Shown here piece after piece: positions 1-6,930 of a stretch of DNA of 43,796 bases. Source of the stretch: CAUZFZ01 sp963579025 (GTDB lineage: Bacteria; Planctomycetota; Planctomycetia; Planctomycetales; Planctomycetaceae); the NCBI GenBank assembly GCA_963579025.1, contig CAUZFZ010000083.1:1-43796 (forward strand), read 5' to 3'. A model generated the notes under the pieces. That model did not search any database. It saw nothing but the letters and a program-made list of their open reading frames with translations, and had not been told where the DNA came from. Both the position numbers and the translations under genes were made by a program. Positions within the stretch are counted from its first letter, which is position 1, and every line of letters starts with the position of its first letter.

Positions 1-95
1 AAACCTGCTGCTCCGGCCGAAGCGACGGTGAGGCGGAAGGGGCGGCCCACTTCTGCTGATCCTGAGCCGAGGTCGGAATGCGTGAATCTACCCAT
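1..95 (-). CDS. Possible start of an unidentified gene, cut by the left edge
   Basis: On the minus strand an ATG at 93-95 opens a frame without stops for about 31 codons to the window edge. The ATG directly follows the TGA of the short frame at 96-191 (TGAATG), so the two could be translationally coupled. The peptide (starts MGRFTHSD) is too short to assign to a family. It may be chance or the start of a real gene to the left. Confidence 0.12.
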   Translation of the reverse strand, partial: MGRFTHSDLGSGSAEVGRPFRLTVASAGAAG

Positions 96-191
96 TCATT
101 CCGTGGGAGAGCCGTAATTTGGATCGGCGATGAGGAAGCGAGGATGCTGGGGCGTGCCGGTGGCGATGATCGACAGGACGATTTCGGACAT
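96..191 (-). CDS. Possible 31-residue small protein downstream of the recombinase
   Basis: A minus-strand frame starts with ATG at 191 after GGAGACATCCT, where GGAG is a plausible ribosome binding site 7 nt upstream. It encodes 31 residues beginning MSEIVLSII and ends with TGA at 96-98. It lies about 75 bp downstream of the recombinase on the same strand. I do not recognise it. The good ribosome site and the same-strand position are the only support; it could also be the 5' remnant of a longer gene broken by the TGA. Confidence 0.2.
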   Translation of the reverse strand: MSEIVLSIIATGTPQHPRFLIADPNYGSPTE

Positions 192-264
192 AGGATGTCT
201 CCCGAGGAAAGTTGATTCGGGAGAGCAAGCCGGTGTCAGCCTGCTGCTGGGAGTCTATTTGTCG

Positions 265-1845
265 TCAGAGTGCGGATACCTCGAACTCGACCCCTAACCA
301 CTCGATGGCTTCGTCAAGAGGTTGGTACGGCTGACCGTCGAAGGCGTTGTAATGCTTGTCGGCGACTGTTGCCCACGAATGCCCAAAGTAAAGCGAATCG
401 AGCGAGAGAAACTCTCGATTGCTACGAATCTTTGTGGAGCCAGTTTTGCGCAAGAACATCAACTGCTTATTGGGCAACGAAGGCTTGTTGTTCTTCGGCT
501 TAGCGTTCTTCATTTGACCGTACCGGCGTCCGATCCCAGTCCAAATTACCTCTTTCGTCTTGTTGGCATCCTTCTCCAGTCTGCTGACGGCCAGAGGATT
601 GCCTCGTTGATTGGTCAGAGCAAACTCAAGATGCTCGCTCCAATTGTGTTGAAGAAGTTCCTGCGTCTTCGGCCACAACTTGTAGTTCACGACAGGTGGG
701 TGCGAGTGTCTGCGAGTCTTGATTCGTTGACGACCTATTCTGCCTTCGTCGAGCCGGACCTCTGACTTCAACAGGGTCGCTACATCGTTGTTGGTGAAGC
801 CGCAGTTCAGCATCAGAAGCAAGAACAGCCGGAAGTCTTCAGGCACATGCTCGAAGGTCAGCTTGAATTCGTCGGGTGCCCAAAGTCCTTCGGTTCGAGT
901 TGCTTTCGTAAGTCCGGACTTGTCGAGGTGGGTTAGAAAGACCCACTCTCGGGAGTTGTTGTTTCGAGGTAGTGCCTCAAGCTCCACATCGTCTTGTCGC
1001 CATGCCCATCGAATCCACTGGCGAGCATTGTTGAAGATTCCTTTCGCCCTTTGGTGGTTCCATTCAGGTCGAGACAGAACCCATTCGTAAAACCCGGTGA
1101 GCGTCGTGCCGTCAATCGTGGCAACGTGAGTTCCGGGCTTGATCCAGACAAGAAAGAACGCCAGACGTTCATTCAGGGTGCCCCACGTGCGAGCCGTGAT
1201 CACGCCACTACGCACCTGCGTCTCTTTGAAGTCCAAGAATCTTTGAATCTGATGACCAACGGTCTGTGGTAGCTTCCGCTTGTGTGATGCAAGCGTTTCG
1301 AGTTGCCTCAATCGTTCTTGCCAGATATCCGGCAGTTCCCAACCAACCGAGCCAAAACGTGGGTTGAGCGGATTTGATTCATGTGATTCTGCAACCCCGA
1401 AGTTGGGCGACAATCTCATCAAGAATTGCTTTTCGGCAAGCGTTCTTCCGTCTGGTAGGAATTCTGTGATTGGTGGCAGTTCGTCTGACTCGGTTAACGC
1501 CAGTTCGAGTCGTTCCCTCAGATTGAATACTTCATCCCGGATTCCTTCCTCGTCAACTCGGTCGTCACTTTCGGGTGTCCCGAATCGGCCATACCACTCG
1601 CAGCACTTCTCTAAGAGTGCGACGTGATGACGGTACTCTGACGCAAGCGTGCGGCTGTCTCGCTCTTGCCGACTCCACCCATGGAATTCGACGACTTCTT
1701 CCTCATAGCCAGCAGCCGAGTTCGGGTGGTGAAAATACTTGGTCTTCCCGTCTCTGTACTTCTTCCAGCAGCTACGAGGCGTGAACCATGTGAGAATGAG
1801 CTTGACCCCACGATCCTTCTGTTTCTGATGCCAACCTTTGGGCAT
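265..1845 (-). CDS. Tyrosine recombinase/phage integrase-like protein, catalytically divergent
   Basis: The protein is about 526 residues from the preferred ATG at 1843-1845. That ATG is preceded by GGCGGGGAAGACGAC, a good purine-rich ribosome site; an upstream in-frame ATG at 1962 would run through a repeat cluster (1866-1936) that looks regulatory. The C-terminal half has the layout of a tyrosine recombinase catalytic domain: an alpha-helical LLLMLNCGFTNNDVATL block where the first Arg normally sits, then FLRKTGSTKI (box II Arg kept), then YFGHSWATVADKHYNAF with the conserved His and the nucleophile-position Tyr. The first catalytic Arg is Thr or Asn here and the HxxR His is Met, so activity may be altered. 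The middle (LNERLAFFLVWIK onward) resembles an SAM-like core-binding domain. Base composition looks lower in GC than the neighbours, which fits a mobile origin. Being a recombinase is fairly sure; being active is not. Confidence 0.75.
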   Translation of the reverse strand: MPKGWHQKQKDRGVKLILTWFTPRSCWKKYRDGKTKYFHHPNSAAGYEEEVVEFHGWSRQERDSRTLASEYRHHVALLEKCCEWYGRFGTPESDDRVDEEGIRDEVFNLRERLELALTESDELPPITEFLPDGRTLAEKQFLMRLSPNFGVAESHESNPLNPRFGSVGWELPDIWQERLRQLETLASHKRKLPQTVGHQIQRFLDFKETQVRSGVITARTWGTLNERLAFFLVWIKPGTHVATIDGTTLTGFYEWVLSRPEWNHQRAKGIFNNARQWIRWAWRQDDVELEALPRNNNSREWVFLTHLDKSGLTKATRTEGLWAPDEFKLTFEHVPEDFRLFLLLMLNCGFTNNDVATLLKSEVRLDEGRIGRQRIKTRRHSHPPVVNYKLWPKTQELLQHNWSEHLEFALTNQRGNPLAVSRLEKDANKTKEVIWTGIGRRYGQMKNAKPKNNKPSLPNKQLMFLRKTGSTKIRSNREFLSLDSLYFGHSWATVADKHYNAFDGQPYQPLDEAIEWLGVEFEVSAL

Positions 1846-1865
1846 GTCGTCTTCCCCGCCAAGAC

Positions 1866-1936
1866 TGGATACAGCTTCAAGTCGTATCCAATAGAGTGTA
1901 TCCAATTCGAGTCTTTTTGAACCCGCAATTGGATAC
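1866..1936. promoter_or_regulatory. Four GTATCCA/TGGATAC motifs upstream of the recombinase start
   Basis: The heptamer occurs four times in 71 bp: inverted at 1866-1872 and 1930-1936 (within AATTGGATAC), direct at 1884-1890 and 1898-1904 (within GTATCCAATT). The block ends about 20 bp upstream of the preferred recombinase ATG. This spacing suits an operator for autoregulation or recombinase binding sites. The function is inferred from position only. Confidence 0.5.
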
Positions 1937-1981
1937 AACAGTGACGACAATATGCTCAACACACGGTAAATACGACACTTT

Positions 1982-2004
1982 CCTTCGGTCTACGGAACCG
2001 AAGG
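1982..2004. repeat. Hairpin in the divergent recombinase/dioxygenase gap
   Basis: A perfect 8-bp inverted repeat, CCTTCGGT and ACCGAAGG, surrounds a 7-nt loop. There is no T-run on either side, so it is not an obvious intrinsic terminator. The rest of the gap from 1846 to 2217 holds the GTATCCA cluster and presumably promoters for both divergent genes, but I cannot place them with confidence. Confidence 0.35.
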
Positions 2005-2217
2005 CCCTGGCGCGACGTGCAGGATTTGGATCAGTACAATTCCAGACGCGCGACGTCACGACTTTCCCGCAATGGGCCGGAGCGTTCTGCTCCACGACCG
2101 CGAGCGACAAATTCGATCGAAACTTTCCATCAGGTGCCGGGTTAAACTCGCTCAGTGTTCGTTGTCGCGCATTCCGGAACTCAGGCACTTCACTCTTTCA
2201 GGACTCGGAGCTGACAC

Positions 2218-2928
2218 ATGTCACTAGGGATTCCACGCCGCCGTTTTCTCTCGCACGCGACTTTCGGTGCTGCCCTGTTTACGACGCCTGGGCTGTTTGC
2301 GGAACAACTTTCGCCGACCGCGAGTATCGGCGAAGGCCCGTTTTACCCTGACAAGATGCCACTCGATACGGACAATGATCTGCTGATCCTCAATGATTCG
2401 ATCACTCCGGCTATCGGGGAGATCACCCACCTGGGTGGACGAATTCTTAGCCCGACTGGCCAGCCGCTGCGGAACGCATTCGTCGAAATCTGGCAGGTGG
2501 ACGGGACCGGTGCCTACATTCACAGCCGCGACCCGAACCGGGCGAAAAGACGTGACGAGAATTTTCAAGGTTACGGGCGGTTCCTGACGGACGTCCGCGG
2601 ACAGTACTACTTCCGGACCATCAAGCCGGTCCCGTATCCCGGTCGGACTCCGCACATTCACATCGCGGTCAGCCGCAACGGACGTCGGATCTTCACCAGT
2701 CAGATCCTCATCAAGGGGAACGAGCTGAACGAGCGCGACTTCCTGTTTCGGCGCGTCGCCGATGCAAGAGCCAGAGAAACTATTCTGGCCGACTTCAAGC
2801 CCATTACAGATTCGAAGATCGGCGAACTGGCTTGTAATTTCGACGTCGTGCTGGGGCAGACAGTGGCAGAGTCGGGGGACGGGCGCATCCAAGGCGGAAT
2901 CGGCAAACCGGTATTCCGTCGACGATAG
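2218..2928 (+). CDS. Tat-exported intradiol ring-cleavage dioxygenase-like protein
   Basis: The 236-residue protein resembles the catalytic (beta) subunit of protocatechuate 3,4-dioxygenase, a non-heme Fe(III) enzyme that splits catechol rings between the two hydroxyls. Candidate iron ligands are all visible: Tyr100 in WQVDGTGAYIHSRD, Tyr130 or Tyr131 in GQYYFRTIKP, and His146 and His148 in TPHIHIAV. The N-terminus RRRFLSHATFGAALF is a twin-arginine-like signal, so it probably acts outside the cytoplasm, unlike classical PcaGH. No alpha subunit or beta-ketoadipate gene is nearby. GGAG lies about 7 nt upstream of the ATG. Such secreted lone dioxygenases are common in planctomycetes and their substrates are largely unknown, so aromatic ring cleavage is a family inference, not a demonstrated role. 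Confidence 0.8.
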   Translation: MSLGIPRRRFLSHATFGAALFTTPGLFAEQLSPTASIGEGPFYPDKMPLDTDNDLLILNDSITPAIGEITHLGGRILSPTGQPLRNAFVEIWQVDGTGAYIHSRDPNRAKRRDENFQGYGRFLTDVRGQYYFRTIKPVPYPGRTPHIHIAVSRNGRRIFTSQILIKGNELNERDFLFRRVADARARETILADFKPITDSKIGELACNFDVVLGQTVAESGDGRIQGGIGKPVFRRR

Positions 2929-3047
2929 CAAACAAACTGCTCGTCCGACGGATGGCAGACAGCCTCACAACAGCCGGCGGGCACACTGGATCATGCCCGC
3001 CCGGACTTTTCGGACACTGATGAGTCACCAGAATTAAGGAGACACTG

Positions 3048-4151
3048 ATGCGCAGATCGACTTTGCTGCTGAGCTTCGCTGCCGCTGCAGTCCTTGCAGG
3101 TAGCACTGCGGGAATCGCCGCTGAATGGGGACTGAAGGAAGGGACCCCCGATTTGAAATCGGCTGGTTCGCTGGTCGTCGGTCCGGATGGGATCCTGTTT
3201 GTCGGTGACGCGAAGTCCGCCGCGGTGTTTGCTATCGCTACGGGCGATAACTCGGGCAAAGCCAAAGGTGTTCAGCACAAGATTGACGGCCTCAACGGAA
3301 AGGTCGCGGCAGCACTGGGCACGGCAGTGGCCGACGTGAAGATCAACGACCTGGCTGTCAACTCATCGAGTGGCAACGTCTACGTTTCTGTTTCGCAGGG
3401 CAGCGGAGCGGACGCCACGCCGGCAGTCGTTCGGGCAGATGCAAAGGGCAACGTCAGTAAGCTGGCTCTGGAAAAAGTGGCATTCTCCAAGGTTGCCCTG
3501 CCCAACCCGCCGGAAGACAAGCTGGTCAAACGCGGTCGCCGCTCCCGAAATGCTCGCGACGACTCGATTACCGACCTCGCCTATATCGATGGACGCGTCA
3601 TCGTGTCGGGCCTGACCAGCTCAGCGTCGCCCTCAACGATTCACGAGATCGCGTTTCCGTTTGTGGCGACAGACTCGGGTTCGAGCGTCGAGATTTATCA
3701 CGGCGCCCACGGGAAACGTGAAGACTATTCCGCCATTCGGACGTTTGTTCCGTTCAACATTAACGGCAAGCCGAACCTGCTGGCCGCCTACGTGTGTACG
3801 CCGCTGGTCCGATTTCCGCTCGACAGTTTGAAGTCCGGCGAGAAGACCCGCGGCACGACAGTCGCAGAGCTTGGCAATCGCAATCGCCCGCTGGACATGA
3901 TCGTCTATGAAAAGGACGGCAAGGATTTTCTGCTGCTGATCAACAGTGCCCGCGGCGTGATGAAGATCGGAACCGAAGCAGTCGCCAGTGCTGACATCAC
4001 GGAACGCATCAATGGCACGGCTGGCCAGTCCTACGAAACCGTTTCGGAGCTGAAGAATGTTGTCCAGCTTGACCGTCTTGATGATGGACACGCAGTCGTA
4101 CTGGTTCAGACTGACGCCGGCCAGAACCTGCGCACGATTCCGCTGCCGTAA
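3048..4151 (+). CDS. Secreted hypothetical protein, possibly beta-propeller
   Basis: The 367-residue protein has a clear Sec signal peptide (MRRSTLLLSFAAAAVLAG, probable cleavage near GIAA-EW). The ATG follows AAGGAG at good spacing. The mature part has repeated strand-like segments ending in phrases such as VVGPDGILFVGD, DLAVNSSSGNVYVSVS and DLAYIDGRVIVSG, as seen in NHL or SMP-30-like propellers that bind ligands or small molecules. A basic patch (KRGRRSRNARDD) occurs near the middle. I do not recognise a specific family. It follows the dioxygenase on the same strand with a 119-bp gap, so a separate promoter is possible. Periplasmic or secreted location is well supported; function is unknown. 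Confidence 0.7.
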   Translation: MRRSTLLLSFAAAAVLAGSTAGIAAEWGLKEGTPDLKSAGSLVVGPDGILFVGDAKSAAVFAIATGDNSGKAKGVQHKIDGLNGKVAAALGTAVADVKINDLAVNSSSGNVYVSVSQGSGADATPAVVRADAKGNVSKLALEKVAFSKVALPNPPEDKLVKRGRRSRNARDDSITDLAYIDGRVIVSGLTSSASPSTIHEIAFPFVATDSGSSVEIYHGAHGKREDYSAIRTFVPFNINGKPNLLAAYVCTPLVRFPLDSLKSGEKTRGTTVAELGNRNRPLDMIVYEKDGKDFLLLINSARGVMKIGTEAVASADITERINGTAGQSYETVSELKNVVQLDRLDDGHAVVLVQTDAGQNLRTIPLP

Positions 4152-4208
4152 CTTTGATAACTGACAAAGCAGAAACAGCTGGTTCTGCCGTTGACCTGAA
4201 ACTGTAAC

Positions 4209-4228
4209 TAGTTCCCGTCGGGAAACTG
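4209..4228. repeat. 20-nt palindromic repeat, copy 1 of 2
   Basis: TAGTTCCCGTCGGGAAACTG lies between the convergent ends of the secreted-protein gene and the TolC-like gene. The core GTTCCCGTCGGGAAAC is a near-perfect dyad able to form a hairpin. The same 20 nt recur exactly at 42217-42236. It may act as a bidirectional end-of-transcript structure or be a REP-type element; there is no T-run. Confidence 0.6.
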
Positions 4229-4243
4229 TTAAGCAACTCCGAT

Positions 4244-6511
4244 TCACTCTGCAATACGTGCCGGCAGTGGCGGCGCCACGCCCGCCGGTTCACGGATTGA
4301 TGTCGCCGCTGGTGCGGGATCGGGCAGTGCTGGAGCATCCGGTGCTGGAGCCGGCGCCTCAGGCAGCGTCTTCTTCGGCGGCTCAGGTTTCTTCTTCGAG
4401 TCGGCGGGATTCGGTTTGAACGGATCGCCGTCCCGGGGCGGTTTTGCGTCTGCTGCGGCAGGTTTCGGGGCGGGGAGCGGCGGGCCTTCGATCTTTGGTT
4501 CGTAATCGGGTTTGACCGTTGTCTTCGGTCCCGGCTTCGTGCCGTCGGATCCGTCAGATGCCGGCTGGTCGTCGAGTGCGGAACCTTCTTCGGCGCCGCC
4601 CGCGCCGCCGATCATCTGATTCAGCCCAACCGCTCCGTCGTAGAACGGAAGGCTGCTGTAGGCCATCAACGAGCCTTTTTCGAAGTGTGCGTTCTTCAAC
4701 GCCACGGCGTACTCAGCTCGCGCCCGGAAATAGCGAATCTCTGCTTCGGCCTTGCGTCGCTGTGCGTCGAGGATGCGGTCCACTTCCACTTCGACGAAGT
4801 TGGCCTGATTCAGTTCGCGACGTTTGGTCAGCACCTTCAGCAACTGGTCCGCCGCGAGAAATCGATTGAGATTGTTTTCGCACGCTTCCCAGGCGCGGTC
4901 GACGTCCGAGATGGCGTTGCTGAGATCATGTACGACTTCCCGTTGCTGCTCGCGATAAATGGACCGTTCGCGGGCCAGCTGTAGTTCAGCGTTGGCGACA
5001 GCCGCATGTGCCTGGCGGTAGCCGACAGGTACGGAGAGTTCCATACCAACCTGCCACTCCTGTTGATTTCCAGTGACCAGGTTTCCGAACGCCGAATCAG
5101 GACGTCCCCCACCGTTTTGTCCGTCGTACTGAATCAAATCTCTGCCGAAGCCCCGCCAACGGTATTTCGCCACCGCGTCCAGTCGAGGGTTGATGAAATT
5201 CCTCGATGCCAGGAGTTCCATTTCGCTCTGACGAATCCGGAGTTGCTGCTGCCTCAATTCCGGACGACGCGTCAGACTTTCCATACGCGCGGATTCCCAG
5301 TCGAATGATTCGCGATGCAGTTCCGGCTCATCGCTGGGACGCAGCAATGTGTCTGAGTTGATCTTGCGTCCAATCAGCAACCGCAGCCGGCGTTCGGCCG
5401 TCAGCACGCCTCCGGTACCGCGGAGTGTGCCGCCTGTGCTTCCGTTGCGATTCTGTGTCCCCTGCAGCAGTCGGCCAGACAGAGCTTCATCCACTTCAGA
5501 TTTGAACTGGTAGTACTGTTCTCGAGCCAGTGCTTCAGCCGGCGACGTTGATTCGTCTGAGGCTTCCGCACCACCCTGGGCATTGTCGGCTTCTGCTTCT
5601 GCCATCCGCGCGTTCCATGTCTCCAGCGCTGCGTTCATCGCCTCGGTACGGGCATCAAGGTCTCGATAGGCGAAGTACAGGTCCCAGTATGTGTTGATCA
5701 CATTGCTGACATAATCCCGCACTCCGATTTCGAATTCGGTCTGCGTGATGTCACTGCCAACGCGGGCAATCAGGACACCGTTGTAGACACCCGGCACGCT
5801 GCCAGGTCCAGCGATGCGGTTGAACTGCAGACCGCCGCCCTGCAACAGCGGCTGACGGACTTCGCCTTCAACGAAAGTGTCCCAGGCACTGTTGAACGTG
5901 TTACCCGGGGCATTATTCGCGTCGTAGTTCGTGACGTTTCGCAATGCAAAGACAGCTCCGGTCGCCGTCGGCTTGGACAACTGCATCAGGTAGTCGTGTT
6001 CGTCCTGCCGGAACGCGTTGACACCGCCAGCGAAGAATGCGTTGTTGAAAATTCGGTCGGTGTTGTTGAAGAACGCATCCACATCAAAACGCGCATCGAA
6101 AGCACTCAACGCGGCTTCCGAGCCGAATCGCGGGTCAGTTTCCTGGAGCCCAGTGAGGTAGCTGGATCGGATGCCGTTCGGATTTCGTAGAAGCGTTCCG
6201 CCGAGTTCACGCAGTACTTCCGACTGCTCCATCGCAGTCGCCAGAATACTTTGCAGGGTGACATCTTCGTATTCGATGCTTTCCCGATCGCGAAGCGTGC
6301 GCGTCGTTGCAGGCGCCTGCTCCCACGCCTCCTGCGACACCGCCGGTTGCGGGTTGTCAACCTGCCACGACACGGCATCGATTTGCGACGTGTCGTGCGC
6401 GACGGTCTCTTTCCACGTCTCCGGACTCGCGCATCCGCAGATGCCGAATGTCAGGAACAGGCAGACCTGGGTCCCGTGTGTAATACAAAGCGTTTTCAGG
6501 AACGACAGCAT
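4244..6511 (-). CDS. TolC-like outer-membrane efflux lipoprotein
   Basis: TolC-family proteins form the outer-membrane channel of tripartite exporters. From ATG 6509-6511 (MLSFLKTL) the protein is about 755 residues; an in-frame ATG at 6553 would add a basic 14-residue lead and is less likely. The signal peptide ends in LTFGICGCAS, a plausible lipobox. Two OEP-type halves follow: NVINTYWDLYFAYRDLDART with long helices, and DVDRAWEACENNLNRFLAAD through VEVDRILDAQRRKAEAEI, the usual repeated coiled-coil hairpin pattern. After the second half comes an unusual Pro/Ala/Asp/Lys-rich tail of roughly 140 residues, likely disordered, which makes the protein longer than ordinary TolC (about 450-500). 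It is transcribed divergently from the HlyD/M50 operon at 6931-12291, which lacks its own channel, so the four probably form one exporter. Confidence 0.85.
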   Translation of the reverse strand: MLSFLKTLCITHGTQVCLFLTFGICGCASPETWKETVAHDTSQIDAVSWQVDNPQPAVSQEAWEQAPATTRTLRDRESIEYEDVTLQSILATAMEQSEVLRELGGTLLRNPNGIRSSYLTGLQETDPRFGSEAALSAFDARFDVDAFFNNTDRIFNNAFFAGGVNAFRQDEHDYLMQLSKPTATGAVFALRNVTNYDANNAPGNTFNSAWDTFVEGEVRQPLLQGGGLQFNRIAGPGSVPGVYNGVLIARVGSDITQTEFEIGVRDYVSNVINTYWDLYFAYRDLDARTEAMNAALETWNARMAEAEADNAQGGAEASDESTSPAEALAREQYYQFKSEVDEALSGRLLQGTQNRNGSTGGTLRGTGGVLTAERRLRLLIGRKINSDTLLRPSDEPELHRESFDWESARMESLTRRPELRQQQLRIRQSEMELLASRNFINPRLDAVAKYRWRGFGRDLIQYDGQNGGGRPDSAFGNLVTGNQQEWQVGMELSVPVGYRQAHAAVANAELQLARERSIYREQQREVVHDLSNAISDVDRAWEACENNLNRFLAADQLLKVLTKRRELNQANFVEVEVDRILDAQRRKAEAEIRYFRARAEYAVALKNAHFEKGSLMAYSSLPFYDGAVGLNQMIGGAGGAEEGSALDDQPASDGSDGTKPGPKTTVKPDYEPKIEGPPLPAPKPAAADAKPPRDGDPFKPNPADSKKKPEPPKKTLPEAPAPAPDAPALPDPAPAATSIREPAGVAPPLPARIAE

Positions 6512-6930
6512 CCTTGCCTGCCCCCCAAGCCTGGTTCTGCGTTGCGGGTCCATGCCAGTAACACCGACGCACGACGCATCGGACGCCCATCAGGAGTGTG
6601 CATAGCAAGCCCGTCACTCGTCATGGAGCGCAAGCTCTGAACACCGTTCTGTTAACACGGACAATGTCTTTGTCATCGGCATCGCGATCTGCAGATTGCA
6701 GCAAATTTGCCGATTGAAGTCGTTGTAGCGAAAGAATCGGCTGTAGTGACTGCTCCGAGCTCGCCGTGAATGACCTTTACGACAATGACAAATCCAGCGA
6801 ACAACAGGGCTGATATGGTCACCGTCTGTCTGGCTCGGGTCCGACGGGATGCTGGAACTGTGCCCAAACGACGATATTCCTCAGTGAGACCAGCACAACT
6901 TCGTCCACGCCAGGTCAGCCGGAACCACCT
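6512..6930. other. Divergent intergenic region of the export cassette
   Basis: This 419-bp gap separates the start of the TolC-like gene from the GAF-HlyD gene and must carry promoters for both. I see no convincing -35/-10 pair or strong repeat. One small plus-strand frame (6770-6934, 54 codons, starts MTFTTMTN) overlaps the next start as ATGA; support is weak and it is discussed as a finding. Confidence 0.5.

Noticed and set aside
1982..2004. Terminator of the recombinase or upstream transcript
   Set aside because: Good hairpin but no T-run and it lies upstream of both divergent genes.
2224..2931. 235-codon frame antisense to the dioxygenase gene
   Set aside because: Mirror frame of a well-supported gene with iron-ligand motifs; no ribosome site or domain.
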